A DNA stretch of 64,000 bases, taken from the NCBI GenBank assembly GCA_029531795.1, contig JAPEIS010000004.1:682001-746000 (forward strand). Reading direction: 5' to 3'. How positions within the stretch are numbered: position 1 is the first letter of the stretch; each line of letters starts with the position of its first letter. The position numbers and the translations under genes were made by a program. The notes under the pieces were generated by a model. It did not search any database. It was not told where the DNA came from and saw only the letters and a list, made by a program, of their open reading frames with translations. This document shows positions 11,101 through 24,583 of this stretch, one piece after another. This stretch comes from Sclerotinia nivalis. Lineage: Eukaryota > Ascomycota > Leotiomycetes > Helotiales > Sclerotiniaceae.

Positions 11101-12888
11101 ACCATGGTGCCCATTTTCGAGAAGATGAGGGCAGATCTTACACCTTCTACTATTGTCTATTTAACAACTACGAGTAGAAAGATTGTTAAATGAGGTTACA
11201 TTCCTTACAAATACGTCGTTAGACTCTCGTCATTAATCTCACATCTCACATCTCGCATCTACCATCTCCTCCGGCCCTCGTCACTGTCATTTTCCACAAT
11301 CATGCCAAACAAACAGATACTATTTGCTGCTCAATAAATGAAAATACTTGGCGATACACAGATACAAGTTGAGATATCCAGAGCCGATGCTGGCGAACTT
11401 ATTCTGGTAAGAAGATTCAATGGATGCAGATGTAGAAGAAAGTTCATGAACGATCCCCTATTAAGTAAGTCCCACAGTAGATCATTCACTAATCTCTTGA
11501 TCATCAACTTCTTATTTGATTACCCCGCTCCCCTTTCCATTTCAGACCCATTATTCCATCCATGCTCTCGATTCCTCACCATTTACCCCTCAAAGTAGAT
11601 TCTCCGTGTTAAAAAATGATAGTATTCACTAGCTTTATTGAATCAGTAAAACCCTACCCTGTCCACATCTGAGAATGGCCTCCAAGGAGGAATCTACGAG
11701 TACTAGGTATGCAGCTATATAAACTTGTGACTCCACTGGAAGCAATGGACAATTACACGAAGCATGCTAAAAATTTGTACGGAAAATATAGTGGCAGCGA
11801 GCACTCTGCTCCGCAAATCTCGGTTATCATTCATCAAGATTCGAGTTCCCAGGTAATCGAGCATAAAGAAAAACACTTCCTGTCCCTTTTATGCAAACCC
11901 ACTATTTCTAAAAATTATCACCGTTCTTACACATACTCACCATCCTTCTCACCTCTTGTTACCACATTTCAAATCTCCCATGCATCTTCCATATCCCATA
12001 TCCCATTACACACTTCCCCACCATCTCAGCTCCTTACTCAAGTTTTCCCATCCAACATAATCCCACAATCGCAACTACCACAAAACATCTTCCCTTCAAC
12101 TCCACCAACAAAAAAACCCATCCCTGTTTGGTCCTCTGTGTTTTCCTGGTTTGATATTGACTAGAAGATTATAGCTCTCCTTAAATAAGCATCTTCATAC
12201 ATCGCCTTTCCTCGGTCCCGAATCGATTTGTATCAAAATGAATGCATCTCCCCGTTCGATCTCGATTTTGACATCCAAATATTGATTGGTGGGTCTTATT
12301 AGTTGTGAATCTCGAGAGGTAATCAAGATATATATATCTATAGTATCAGCGGGCGGAATCAATGAATGATTCAACTATTTTTACACTTTCGAACTTTTAA
12401 TCAACAATGTAAAACTTGGGAGAAATCTACCTGTATTTCGTCCGTTAAACGTCAAATAATAGAACACTAGTTCCGATATTACTCCTCCACATAATCTAAC
12501 ACTCGAGTATCTTAAGAAACAACCGTACATTTCCTGCGATGTACAACAAAACTTTGTAAGTGAGTAAGGGGTTAAGTAAATGTAAGGAAAAATTGTCTAG
12601 TATATCTATCCCCTACCTTAAGATACCTCAATTTGGGTATATTTGTAGTATGACCAATTACAATACTATCTATTCATTTTCCAAACAACATGGCACAAAT
12701 CTCACATCAGCAAGGTGCTTTGGAATCTGCACAAGTTTAGCAAAGCTTTATCATTCATATATTAATGTAAGCAATCGCAAGCTATGCATGCATCGAATAT
12801 TTGCGTAATCATGAACAAATCGCAGCACAGGATATCCGCTTTTACACACGCTTTTGCACGTCCCTCACATACCCACCTTGTTCCTGCT
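8151..12888. other. Gene-poor stretch, no supported gene
   Basis: About 4.7 kb separate the dienelactone hydrolase start from the aminopeptidase stop. ORFs here are all shorter than about 150 codons, lack recognisable domains and cannot be linked by convincing splice sites. Part of it must be the dienelactone hydrolase promoter. The longest (11709-12164, plus) is Ser/Pro/His-rich and looks like translated low-complexity DNA. I saw no tRNA, large repeat or terminal inverted repeat. Confidence 0.5.
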
Positions 12889-15077
12889 TTACTCCTTCAA
12901 ATCCTTCTCCACCTGCTCTCTACAAATCGGATGGTAGAAATCCTTGTTCTTCTCAAAAGTTTCCTCCGCCAATTTCCTATCCACCACCAGCAATTTCCTG
13001 TATAGTGTTCTCACGAACTTCATTCTCCCAACCTTGCCCAACAACTCAGCAGTAGGAAGATATACGGATTCATCTTTTGCAGCCAAACCGACGCCAAAAT
13101 AGCGGGAGCTAAGTTCGACGTTTTGAGTGTTGACGAGAGAATAGGCTTTACCCATTGCTTGGCTTTGGGATGGGGCGAGGGGAGTGGTGAAGAGTTGGAC
13201 TTGTTGGAGGAAGACGACTACTTGGTTCGCGGACCAGCCTTCGATATCCGATGGGGAGGGTACGAAGTCCTAGGAGGAATTAGTTTCCTGTGTGGGAAAG
13301 GTGATGTAACGGATAATTTACCTTTGACTCCCATTTCTCGGCTAATGCATAGCATTTGTCGACCAAGCTTGTATCAAATTCTGGCTTCGGTGGGAGACCT
13401 GGCTTGTAAAACCATGAGTCCCAGTCAACTGACTCAAGGGCTTTAGAAGCAGCTTCATCAGAGGCGAAGAAATCAAGAAGGGTAGCCTTGAATTCATAAG
13501 AGTCAAGAGACTTTCTCTTCCATGTGGTGAAATAATGTGGGATGAATTTATCCCAGGTTGATTTACCAACAAGTCTTTCGAGATAGTAGAGGAAGTGAAA
13601 ACCCTGGTTATATTAGACATTTAATTTGAAGTTTGGTCATCGATTGCACCCACCTTCTCATACGGGACACTGCTGAAAGCATCATCTGGATCTTTGCCCT
13701 TAAGATCAATAATCAATTTGGTGAATTCATGATCTTCGCCAAATAGCTTTACGGAATCCTCTGTGTACAAATATTAGCTTCAGAAATCTGCATAGAAAAG
13801 CGACGGCTTACCAAGAGCTTTCCATCCAATAATCGAAGAAAAGTCTCTGTATGCTTCTCCATGAACAGCGGCGATAATTCGTCTCTCTAGATAGACTGTC
13901 CATCCTTCATTTAACCAGCTATAAAGAAGTTAGTCAACTAGATCTCCGAACAACACTTATTCTTGCAAAGGTTTGGATCGATTGAGGAGGTATTCGAAAT
14001 TCTCAAGACCTACAAATGTTCCCAACTAGCATTAGATACTAAGTTGCCACTCCAGCTATGAGCCAATTCATGAGCAATCACATCAACATTCTCTCTATCT
14101 CCACTAATAATAGTGGGTGTAGCAAAAGTAAACACAGGATTCTCCATACCACCATAAGGGAAACTTGGTGGTAAGACCAAAACATTGTATTGAGTCCATT
14201 CGTAAGGATAGACAATTTTCTCGATAGTCTCAATAAACTTCTCGGTATCTCTCTCGAGTTCCCATTTGGCCCCTAAGAGCTCCTCTGGACCAGTGGAAAC
14301 GAGGGAACGTGGTCCGATAGATGCAGTAGCTATATCACCTGATGAAAGAGCAAAGAGATAAGATGGCATAGGAATCTCCTGGTAAAAGGAGTAGAGAAGA
14401 GTACCCGATTCTCCATTTTCACCATGGACAAATGAAGCTGCACCACGAGGCAAGCCACTTGCGAGGACGGGAAGAGGAGAACGAATTCGGAAATCATATG
14501 TGCTCTTCACGTCAGGAGTATCCTGACACGGGAAGATAGAGCGGTTATGAATGGCTTGGCATTGAGAGAACATGTATGGGAACTTTTTGTTCGAGGTCTG
14601 AGCGGGAGTAAGCCATTGGAGAGCTGTGCATTTGTCGGTAGTGGAAAGCGTGATGTCAAGTGCAACGATGGTACCCTTTGCTGCTCCACCTGGGATCTTC
14701 ACAGAAAGAGGGCTGCCGAATGGTTCAGTGCGTTCCTTGAGAGTCCATTCTTCGGACTTATTTCCGTCAACAGCAATATTTTGCACATCAACGAAGCTAG
14801 TATCAAGGATGATCTCTTCAGATTCCTTATCCGTAATAGATTCAAGCTGTAGTGTAACTGTGCCGTGAACTCGCTGTTTCTTAAAATCAATAGCTAAATT
14901 GGCGATTGTATGCTTCGTTCTCCAATTGTTGTAATTCGACAAGGTGTTTGGATCACGAGGCATATTGATGGTAGACACCGTGGCCATCGTACGAACTGTT
15001 ACGATTGTCTGACGAGCTGATACTATTCGAGGTGCAGATGTGATGATACTGCGTCCGATGGAGAGCAAGGAGTTCAT
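12889..15077 (-). CDS. Leukotriene A-4 hydrolase / aminopeptidase (M1 metallopeptidase), five exons
   Basis: Exons: 15077-14014, 13918-13812, 13760-13654, 13603-13322 and 13269-12889. Introns are 95, 51, 50 and 52 nt, GT-AG, giving 646 residues. The M1 features are all present. The substrate-binding GGMEN is at residues 309-313. The zinc site HELAH is at 336-340, with the third ligand Glu359 in FWLNEGWT. The catalytic Tyr lies in VPYEKG. The C-terminal helical domain typical of LTA4H proteins ends in [16 protein letters not shown]. Fungal members (yeast Lap2 type) are bifunctional epoxide hydrolase/aminopeptidases cleaving short peptides. Residues 1-30 are rich in Arg, Ser and Thr without acidic residues, like a mitochondrial presequence, and Met31 ([12 protein letters not shown]) would give a cytosolic form. 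The Glu359 codon follows the first intron, so correct splicing is required for activity. Confidence 0.95.
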
Positions 15078-18000
15078 ATAACGGGGACCAAATTCGAGCT
15101 TGCAGGTGATGATCGGTGAAGGTCAAAGATTTCCAGGTTGGTGTTGTATTTTGGTTGTGAAGGTGGGGTGAGGAGGGGTAGAATGATATATTGGCCTAAG
15201 GCCTCAATGGCAAGAACGACCTAACATCTCACGATAATCACATGATATCCGCATTTTCCTGATATGGTTAGTGAACTCCCATAATTCCGTTTGTTTTCTT
15301 TCCCTGAACTCTGGGAAGCACAAATCTTCCATCCAAACGATATAGCCGGTACAAACGACGTTTGACCAACCGAGTGATGCATAGATCTGAGAACAGATCT
15401 ATAAGGATTTGGAAACCAGCCAGAAAGATCTTTCTGTCGCGGATTCAAATTAAATTGAAGTTTAATCCCCAATTGAACTGTTTCATGGCGCTCAATTGCT
15501 CTAGTGGGAGGAGGATTTGGGGTTCTTCACGATGTTTCTACATGGTAGCTATGTACAACACCTCAATACCTCGAATATGAAAAACCTTTACGAAAAGTCT
15601 CATCCAAAAACAACCGTGGACTGTACCTCAGCATCGATTGTATGTACAGCTATCACATACAGAAGAGTTTTATAGGGAAGAACGCGGTCTAGATGTTCTG
15701 TCCTGCAGGCCGCAGGCCGCATGCTGCAGCTGATCGCATCATAGTGACCTGCGAACTTGTTCGTGCGTTCAAATTCTTTTGGTAGCCATGGGATAGGGTA
15801 ATCAGGTACGGTAAAAGTAGCAGGGGTTGCTGCCAGCCCTTGAATCAAGTCATCTCATCGAAATTCTCCACCCCCAGCTTTGTACCTACTCATTCCATAT
15901 CGGGACATTCCTCGGAGGCACGAACTGCAATCAGATCCATTTGAAATTGTTGATAGTGATAAAACAAGCTTAAGGGAAAAATATCGGTAGCCTGAAGTTT
16001 TAGACAATGGTGAGTGTCAATGTGTAGTGTGAATCCTGAGGCGGTGCTCTTCATTTCAAGGCAAGGTACAGGCACAATAAGGACGAGCTTGACTGAAACT
16101 TGGGATTCCCGTAGGAAAATCCTGGTGAGAACTCAACTGCGATATACACTGAGGGACAATACTTTGATGCGATGATACAATACTGTACCAGGAGTATATG
16201 GATGAATAGCTGCAGTGTTATAAGGGCCTACGAGGATACTGGTTTGAAGGGGAAACTCCTCGAGCCCCTCCGAGGTCCAGGAAGAATTTCCAAATAAATC
16301 AACAATTTCCAATGACATGTACAATTAGGGATTGTCATCCGTAAAATTGTCGACGCTTGAAAGCAAATAGAAAGTAGATCGACATATAAGCACAGATGAA
16401 GAGCCATTCTTGGCATACACCTCACCCATGCTCCCTTTACGTCTCGCACAGACATCAATCACAATATATTCAAAAATTTCCAAATTTTATGCTTGACAAC
16501 CATTCTTCACTTCCTTCATACTGCCGTTGGCCATTCTCTCTTCCCTGTACCTGAAAACCCACGTTCTAAAACATCTAATCATAAAATCAAGCTCAAAGGG
16601 TCCATATTTGAGTTTTCGTTCCTGTTTAGTTCTCCACTATCGCCATGCTTCAGATATGCACTGGGTCACCACTGGCGTGGTATCGAAAATTCGGAAGTGT
16701 CTAATTTATTATACCAGTCCGTTTCGAACCATAGTCTTGGCACCAATGAATATCCCATGTTGACCACGGCTTTCGGAGTAAGGGATTAGGCTCGTTACAA
16801 GCTGGTTGGCTTCGTTCTTGCATTGTAATCATCCTGGATCTTTACCATATTTTATTTGGGTACTAGTACTATAGGGCCATATTTCCAGGGCTCAACACCG
16901 GAGGTAAGGTTCACGCCCCGGAAATCGACAGAAATGGATATATGTCGCTTGATGGTATCTATCAGGACTGCAGTTCTTCCCAAGGAAGAATTCTGCGCAT
17001 GGAGGGGGCGGGGAAAATCTTCCTATCTGCAAAAGGTCAAGATTGTGATAAAATCGTACGATGGAGATGAATCGAGATACTTAATTCTTCACATATTCCC
17101 TAAAACCGACAGTCTGAATTGAGGAATTTTAGATGCATGGTGTTGCACAACCTTGGGAAGCTTTTTGTGCATGACATTCGTTGACACCAACATTCCTAGC
17201 AATTGATGTTTCTCTTGTTCTAAACGGAAAGCTAGCGTATAGATTACACCTTTAAGCTACGGAGAATTAATGATGAATTACTAATTAACATTATGTGATT
17301 CTAATTATGTTGGTTACAATTCGGCGTAGGAAGAAATAGACTAGAGCCTTCATTCCGTGACGACATCACTTACCGCGAGACAAAATCGCGAAGAATAGAT
17401 ACGAAAGGAGGATCTGATGGCACCTTCGACATTTCAAGGTATGACGGACGGGCTGTTGTTCTTGTTACAGATGCCATGTGCTGATGGTTACCTTTGTGGG
17501 CCAAATATAGAAATTCAATTCCGTCGGAAGAACCATTGAGCTAGAGCCGATCATGATAATTAGGTTGTATTGAAGAAATGTGACGTAAACGGATTGAGAA
17601 AGTGATTCCGGGGAAGAAAGACGTATGGAAACTTGTTGAGGATTAGGATTTGTTCGTGATCAGTCATGAGGATGAATTGAAACCAAACCTGGAGGTATGT
17701 TCCGTTCCTTCGTTCCTTGTTTTACTAAAGGTGGTATTGAATCATGAAAATTGAAGTTATTCGCTAAATATCAATGCGAAGCATACATGAAATGAGGCAT
17801 GAATGCCTGTGTGTTATCATCTGCCCCAACGGCTTGAATATCTTCACTCTATTTGAAATGAGGTGGTAGACATTCTGCATGCCTCTGACTCGCAAAACCG
17901 TTCTCGTTTGGTTTCTAGGACCATACCCTTTTATGCATTAGAATTGTAGTGTGATGTTGTGCGTAGTATAAGACGAAAGATGAGATGAAAATGTGAGGCT

Positions 18001-20899
18001 TTAAGTAAGGAGCAAGTGAAAAGATAGTTTCTGGCTTATAGGAGATCTGCGTAAGTTTTCATGTGATGAAAAATGCACGAGAGTGCATTGCTGCTACTAC
18101 TACAGTCACACAACTTCGCCGTTCTTCCCACTGTGTATAGTAGCTTCTAAGTTCTCACGGAGTCACGAATATCGGAAATGATGAGATAGGGAATATTGGA
18201 TGAAACAAGCACCTCCGAGACCAATGAAGCTGTAGAACAAATACTTGTTTGCACCTAGGTATAACATAATTACTCGTTCGTATCATAATAATTTCAACCA
18301 TTATATTCTATGTGCTGTATTATACCTAAGCGTTGAAACAGAAGTATCTCCTGCCTATAATATAGGCATTATTGACAAGCTCAGGGAGTTAAGACCCCCC
18401 CAATTGGCAGCCGTTATACGTACGAACTTGTGGGGAATACTTGACCGACGACTTTGAAAGGATGCAACCTTTTGTTTGACATATCGTGGTCTATTCTGTA
18501 GAAATCCTTATCAAGGTTCTAAACTAGATAACTGATTGACTTATTAGATTGATTTTAGAATGACGTTTAATCACATTTCCGCCTGGGTTTTCGAAAAGGA
18601 AAATAGAGTATATATGTTTAGCATTGAGATCATCCTAATTCTCCACAATTGCAAGCTTCGGCAATCCTGACTGCTTGCTCCTCGTGGCAGAGAGATCCAG
18701 AGTTAGAATATCTCTATCCAAAGTGATATTTGCGAAAATAGTTTTCAAGGAGGATTGTCCTAACAAGGTAGAATGTCCGGATGAACAACAAGGACATGAC
18801 CCTCCATTTGTAAGAATATCAAGGAGCTTGGGATAGATATGGAAATGATATGTGAAGAGATTCAACAATTCCGTGACTGGCTGATAAACCGGACTTGTGC
18901 CGAAAACATTTACTTGTGGATTTTCGTATCAAGGGGGTTTGAGAGTTCTTCTCCACATTTGTCTAGAGCTTGAGACCGCACAGACTAGTTTGAAAAGGAC
19001 CTCGGAAAAGAGCTGAACTCTCTGCCGATTATCTAAAACTCATCGACGTGATTGAACATGTAAGCTTTGCGGTAATTTGGCACCTTTCATTGAGATCATT
19101 GAGTTGATGGAGATTAGACACGTTCATCCGAATCTCCGGTATATCTTTGTAGTCTGTGAAGCATTGGAATAGCTCTCACTTGTGGCCAATCAAAATACGA
19201 TATGCGAGTCATAAGGATAAATTTAGCTTCCCTTGGTGAATTAGTACTATGATTAGATGGCGAAAGTATTTTCTTCTAGAAACAAAAGTAGTCTCATGTA
19301 CTCAAATATATAAAATTTAAAATCAGGCTACATATGGTTCCGTAGTCTAGGTATAGTCGATGTTTCTCAGCAAGAAGGGTAAAGCAACGAAACCCTTAGT
19401 ATATGTGATAAGATAATAGCTTCAACAACAGGGGATCTTTTCCATCTATTCCACAACGGAATTATCCTTCAGATATAGTATTTTGATTTAGAGTTCTCGT
19501 CAGTTCGTTTTCAGCATCTGTTGTGGAGCCTATACGTACAGTATTCCTTTAGGGGTTTATATCTGTTGTTAGGGCGTTAAAACAAACTTTCAGGCTTTAA
19601 TCTAAAGCGGAACTCTCCACAATGACCCCCAAAACGCAAGAATGATCCACTAATCGCGAATCAAGACTGTTTGGGTTTGCCCCTTCTCAACCCAAAATCG
19701 ACGTCTGTACAAAAATATTGCCAACTGATACGAAGCTTTCTTTTCATTTTCCCGATGCTGATCATCAAGGCTAGCTGTCTTGGTGAATGGAAGCTACAGT
19801 AGGATGAAAATTGTATGGGAATCTCACCGAGACAATGGATAACTATACTTGGTACAACCAACCTTCCATTAGCTTCAAACTGACATAAAGTCATCATCAT
19901 AGAAACATGAATTTCGAATTCCTGATCCTGAATCAGCCACCTCCTCGAGTAAGCAGGTACACATTCCGCACATCACGACTCCAATGATCATCATCATCAC
20001 GAAGCTAGTCAGTCAATGTCCATAATCCCCCCTCCCCTTCTCTACCTGACTAGTAAGAACCTATTAATTCTTCTTACGCACCAGCAAAAGGCCCTTGTAT
20101 GTAAATCGCACGATCCTTGCGCATTCTCATGCGGCCAACGACTTTTCTTTCCTAGATCCCTATGTATTCCTAGTTTTGCGTGCAGTAACATGGCTGCCAT
20201 GAATGCGCACGGGGCAGCACGGACCCTTGATTGATTCCGTAGATGGTAAGGTGGTAAGCGAATTTCTTCAATCCTATCAGAAGCTCCAAGCGGTTTCATT
20301 TCATCAACCACCCTTGTTTTCTCACTAACAACCTTCAAACACTTGCAACTCATTCATGGAGAAATTCGAAATTTTGCCCTCTACACAGTGCATTGGTACG
20401 GCATCGTATCAGCAAGTGAATGAGGCAAATAGGTAACTCCGAGGTTTACACATACACTACTCCACTAGCATCCTACATACCTTGACACATAGTTAAATGC
20501 TTACTATCCCCTTCTTGTCATTTTCACTGTACCTGTCTCAGACGCTAAAACCATCGGTGTTCACTCTTAAGTCGGAGAAAAGAAAAAAGGGCGCTAATGG
20601 ACCCTGCTGCACATTATTACTTTATAGACTGGGGATGAATATGTTGAGAATATTACATATCTCCACTTGAATCCTCGCTGGGTCGGTCCAAGTGTCTGGC
20701 ACTCTTTGAGTATATTTTAATCCTGTCTTTTCCGCCTCTACACCTCACCAAGTGGATCGAGTCCCTTTATATATTTCTAACTCCAACATACTAATATATA
20801 TGTTACATTCCTTCCCAAACGATTGAGTATCAATTTATTTTCCTATTTCATTGAAACGCAAATTCGAGCCGGGAGCTTCGAAACGGATCGGTTCATAAT
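15078..20899. other. Long gene-poor stretch (5.8 kb), no supported gene
   Basis: The right part carries the promoter of the Uds1 gene and the left part that of the aminopeptidase. Minus-strand segments at 16458-15600 (for example LEEFPLQTSILVGPYNTAA and DYPIPWLPKEFERTNKF) and at 18868-18635 look slightly protein-like, but they are short, shifted in frame relative to each other and unassignable. They could be exons of a fast-evolving gene or decayed remnants. No transposon ends or RNA genes were recognised. Confidence 0.45.
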
Positions 20900-23181
20900 A
20901 TGGCTCATATCGCCGACAGCATGGCCAATGCTGCGAGCAGTGTTGGCTTAAATAACTTAATAGCTCATGAATTGAGTGTACCCCCTTCACCTCAGGATCG
21001 TGTATGTCATTCTCTTCATGATCAAGCTGGTTCTTGCTCACGTTATATTCAGCGTTCGGAATCACCAGTTACGGAAGAAAAAGAAAAACACATTTGGCGA
21101 ATGCATCAACCTAGCGAAGCACCACGAAAATACAGTATATTTCCATTCAAAGAGAAATTATCGATTAGCTCAGGTCGACAAAGTCCAAGCCCAGAATCCG
21201 CTTTGACATTGGCATCGGGAGAGAAGCATAATATTCAAAAGCCAAAAGATCTGAGTAAACGAAGGAAACCAAGTATCACTGAATTGGGACCAATGACTAC
21301 TGTACATGAAGTTGCGATGGATTCTCGTGAGTACTTCAATCGTTTGAGAGTATGCATAGGACTAACATTGAATAGCTACTATTCCAGGACGACCTCCTCT
21401 ACACGAAAGATCCTTTAGTGCACCAGGTGGCAAATGGAGGCAACATACATATGGTGAATCCTTAGCTTCATGTATTGAGGGACCAACTTTAGATGAGGGT
21501 GCGGAGATCGATAACGAAGTTAATGAACCCAACGATTTAAAGAGACAACGATCAAATTTTAAAAACCGCTCACGTTCACCCAATCAACCTCTTTCGCCAA
21601 AATCTTTGGCCCCTCTTGTTATCCCACCTAGAAATGCGCCAATGCCACAAAGAGTGCGTACTAAATCTTCACCAAGTACACTTAGATCACCAACACCACC
21701 ACAAGTTCCACCAAAGTCAGCTAGAATGATGGAGCAATCCCCACATCCTAAATGTTCTCCTTTTACCCCTTCATCCTCGATGAGCCTTTCTACTGCAGCA
21801 ACCACACCAAGTTCGCCACCAGAAGGACGTTCATCTCCAAAGCCTTGGATAAGCACCGGCCGATCATCCCCAAAGCCATGGATGATGAATTTTTTCTCCG
21901 GACGATCCTCGCCCAAACCTGCTAAACATGGCTCAACCATCATGCAACAACAAAGTGTAAATTCCAGCATAACCACTCTTCCTCTCCCAACCCCACGGCG
22001 ACGCTCCCCAGGTCATGCCCGCAACCAATCCGAAACAATTTCCACGCAACAGCAACGATCCGGATCTTTCTCCAACGGTGTATCTCATCGACGTGGAGAA
22101 TCCGAATCCAGCACTTCAATAATGGATCGAGGAAGACCAAAGAAACGTTCTGACGGATCACCTATCAAGGTTGCATCTTCCAAACGAACTCCCACTTTGG
22201 AGGAACAATTAGCCTTCGAACATTTACCTCAAGGTGTGAAAGCTGCTCAAGCGAGCTCCAAATTAACTCAAACGGAAATGGAGACGCTTAGATGTCAGGC
22301 TATTGGACAAGTGTGTCGATTTGAAGTTCTCAATTCAAAAGACGTGGATGATCTTTCAAGAGTATGTTATTCCTCCCTCCATTGAATCTCACCCACTAAC
22401 ATACGCCAAGGAACTCCGCGCCCTAGACGAACGCTGTCTTTACCTTCGCAAAACCCACCGTTCTCTGCGTGCCGGTCGCCGCAACCTTCATGATCGCATC
22501 TGTACATATCTTCGCTCACCTCGCACTGCCAAATTCTCTCACGATTCCATCCTCAAGCAAGAAGAAGCGCTTGCGGAACTCGATTCCTCTATCGATGACT
22601 GGGTCTCGAAACTCGATCAGGCGGAAAATAGACGTACTCGCGTGCGACAAAAGTTATTGGAACATGTTGCCGCGGCTATTTTCATGCCTGTTACCGATCC
22701 TAATACAGTTGCTAGAGATTCTATGAGTATGAATACTATAACACCACCTAGAAGTCCGCCTAGAAGTCCCATCAAGGGAATTAGTCCTGTTCTAGAAACG
22801 CATCCCGAGGTCGACGTTGAAGTTGAAGCTGAAGATGAACGCCGACTTTCCGAAGCAGAAATCAAACAAAAAAAAGAATATAGACGCAAGACCGTGGAGT
22901 CGATTCGTATCTATGCTGATTCGGATGTATTTGCATTATTGGCTGATGTGGAAGATGAGATTAATAGGATGAGTGATCCTCCTCCCTCTTCTGAGGATGC
23001 TCAGTCTGTTCGAAAGGAAAAGATCGCAAAATCATCTGAAGCACAATCACCACGCAAGGGAAAAACTCCCGAAGAATCGCAACCTGATCCACGTTTTTTG
23101 CCTTCGGCTCCTATGTCACCGTTCTTACTTCGTCCCATGGTTTTCACTATGCCATCTGGTAAACAAGGTGTAAAGGTTTAG
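20900..23181 (+). CDS. Uds1 (up-regulated during septation) domain protein, three exons
   Basis: Exons: 20900-21326, 21376-22361 and 22411-23181. The first intron is a standard GT-AG (donor GTGAGT); the second has donor GTATGT, a CTAAC branch site and a CCAAG acceptor. Both are 49 nt. The product has 727 residues. The first half is disordered, rich in Ser, Pro and Arg, with RSSPKPW repeats (around 21836-21910) and many SP/TP sites, as in cell-cycle kinase substrates. The middle has the Uds1-domain text EEQLAFEHLPQGVKAAQASS, SRELRALDERCLYLRKTHRS and VSKLDQAENRRTRVRQKLLE, predicted helical or coiled coil. The exon 2/3 junction falls inside that domain and keeps it continuous. The family is named for septation-linked expression in fission yeast. 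Its precise role here (septum or polarity) is inferred from family. Confidence 0.9.
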
Positions 23182-23755
23182 AAGTCCGCATAATTTCGAC
23201 TCATTTCTATTTCTATTTCCGTTTCCGTTGGCGTTGTTTCTTTTCTTGTTATATTGGCGTTTTCCTTTCCGTGTAAAAACGTATAACGACTTTCACGATT
23301 CCAAATCACTTGCTACGACTAGCTGTCTGCTTTTCTCCTGTTTCTCCATGTTGTCTTGGCTAGCTACACGTTTCTCTTTATTGTATACTCTATTCTATGA
23401 TACCAATTTTATTTTAATATTAAAAGGGGGGTTGGTTTGGAGATTATGGGAGGGGGGTGATGTATACATACTATACTGTCTGTTTTTTTTTGTGGGATGG
23501 ATGGATGGATCACGGATGGAAAGATAGGATGTATATGATACTTGTGCGTTTTGGGAGGACTTTGGACTTTGAACGGAAGGAAATGGAAAGGGGTATGTAG
23601 GAATAACAGAGATTAGCTATCAAAAAGATTGGTAGGTAGAAAGATATGGGTTTCAGAATGAGACGAAAGAAGAATAAATGAATTCCTATTCCATATCACA
23701 TTGAAATTGCTCTATTACCAAATGAATTATGAATATCAATTGTGAAATATCTTCC
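23182..23755. other. Convergent intergenic region between Uds1 and SDR genes
   Basis: It contains the presumed 3' untranslated regions of two genes facing each other. Pyrimidine runs (TTTCTATTTCTATTTCCG) lie just past the Uds1 stop. No gene or repeat recognised. Confidence 0.5.
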
Positions 23756-24583
23756 CTACCATCCACCCAACCTTCTCAACCCAATATTACTCAAAGTCCT
23801 CCCACCGCTCCCCTCTACAACCCCAGTCCCCTCCAACTTCTCCCCATCTCCCAACATCAACTCCGTAACCACCTTCCCAAACTCCCTCGTCGGCGTATAC
23901 ATATTCCTACTGCACATTCTCACCACGGGAAACAAACCCAATTCGATCCATCGCAACATTCCCTTTCTCTGCGGTATGAATTCTTTAATTTCTTCATGTG
24001 CAGAAGCATCCACAGCACCCGGTCTCAAATTATACACTTTGAGATTCTCGAAATCTTTTTCTTTTGTAGGAAGAGCTAGGAGATCGGCTTCGGTTTGTCC
24101 TTTCACGACACCAAACATGGGGGTTAGTGTACCCGGGGATGTGGTTGCGCCTTCGCCGGATATATAGAGGAATTTAAATGGTTTGGGGGAATTGAGGGGG
24201 GAGAAAGCTCGGGCGGCGGAGAGGGTGTAGGTTTGTGTTATTTCGGTGTATTTTCTATGATTTAGTCGTTAGCATATATCCTTTCATTCCCCCTCCCCCC
24301 AGGACATAAGAAAAACTCACTCCCTATCAACCCCCGAACTACTAGTCCCCAAAGCCCACACACAACCATCCGCACCCCTTAACTGATCCAACACACTCTC
24401 AGGATACTTTTTAAAATCAGAATGGATGATAACATTGGCTTTTTCATGATTGGTATGTGTTTCGGCGAGTGGAACGGGGTTTCGTGATAGAATGGATAGT
24501 TTGGTTATGGAGGGGTGAGTGAGCATTGTTTGGAGGATACCAGAGCCGACGAGCCCGGTTGCGCCGGTTAGGATGAGATGCAT
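23756..24583 (-). CDS. Atypical SDR / NAD(P)-dependent epimerase-like protein, two exons
   Basis: Exons 24583-24321 and 24254-23756 flank a 66-nt GT-AG intron (phase 2), giving 253 residues. The N-terminus MHLILTGATGLVGSGILQ is a Rossmann strand with the TGATGxVG nucleotide-binding loop. SILSRNPVPL follows, then WALGTSS, YISGEGAT and the VVKGQTEADLLAL segment, which carries the active-site Lys position of HTATIP2/TIP30-like atypical SDRs. There is no signal peptide; the protein is probably cytosolic. It probably reduces or epimerises a small metabolite, but the substrate cannot be inferred. It converges on the Uds1 gene with a 574-bp gap. Confidence 0.88.

Noticed and set aside
11709..12164. 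151-codon plus-strand ORF
   Set aside because: Ser/Pro/His-rich translation of pyrimidine-rich DNA, with no domain, splice partners or conserved-looking core.
15600..16458. Chain of minus-strand ORFs that might be a gene
   Set aside because: Frames shift between segments, no consistent splice sites were found and no family was recognised.
21584..21976. 130-codon minus-strand ORF inside the Uds1 gene
   Set aside because: Antisense shadow of the Ser/Pro-rich coding region; its repeats mirror the RSSPKPW repeats on the coding strand.
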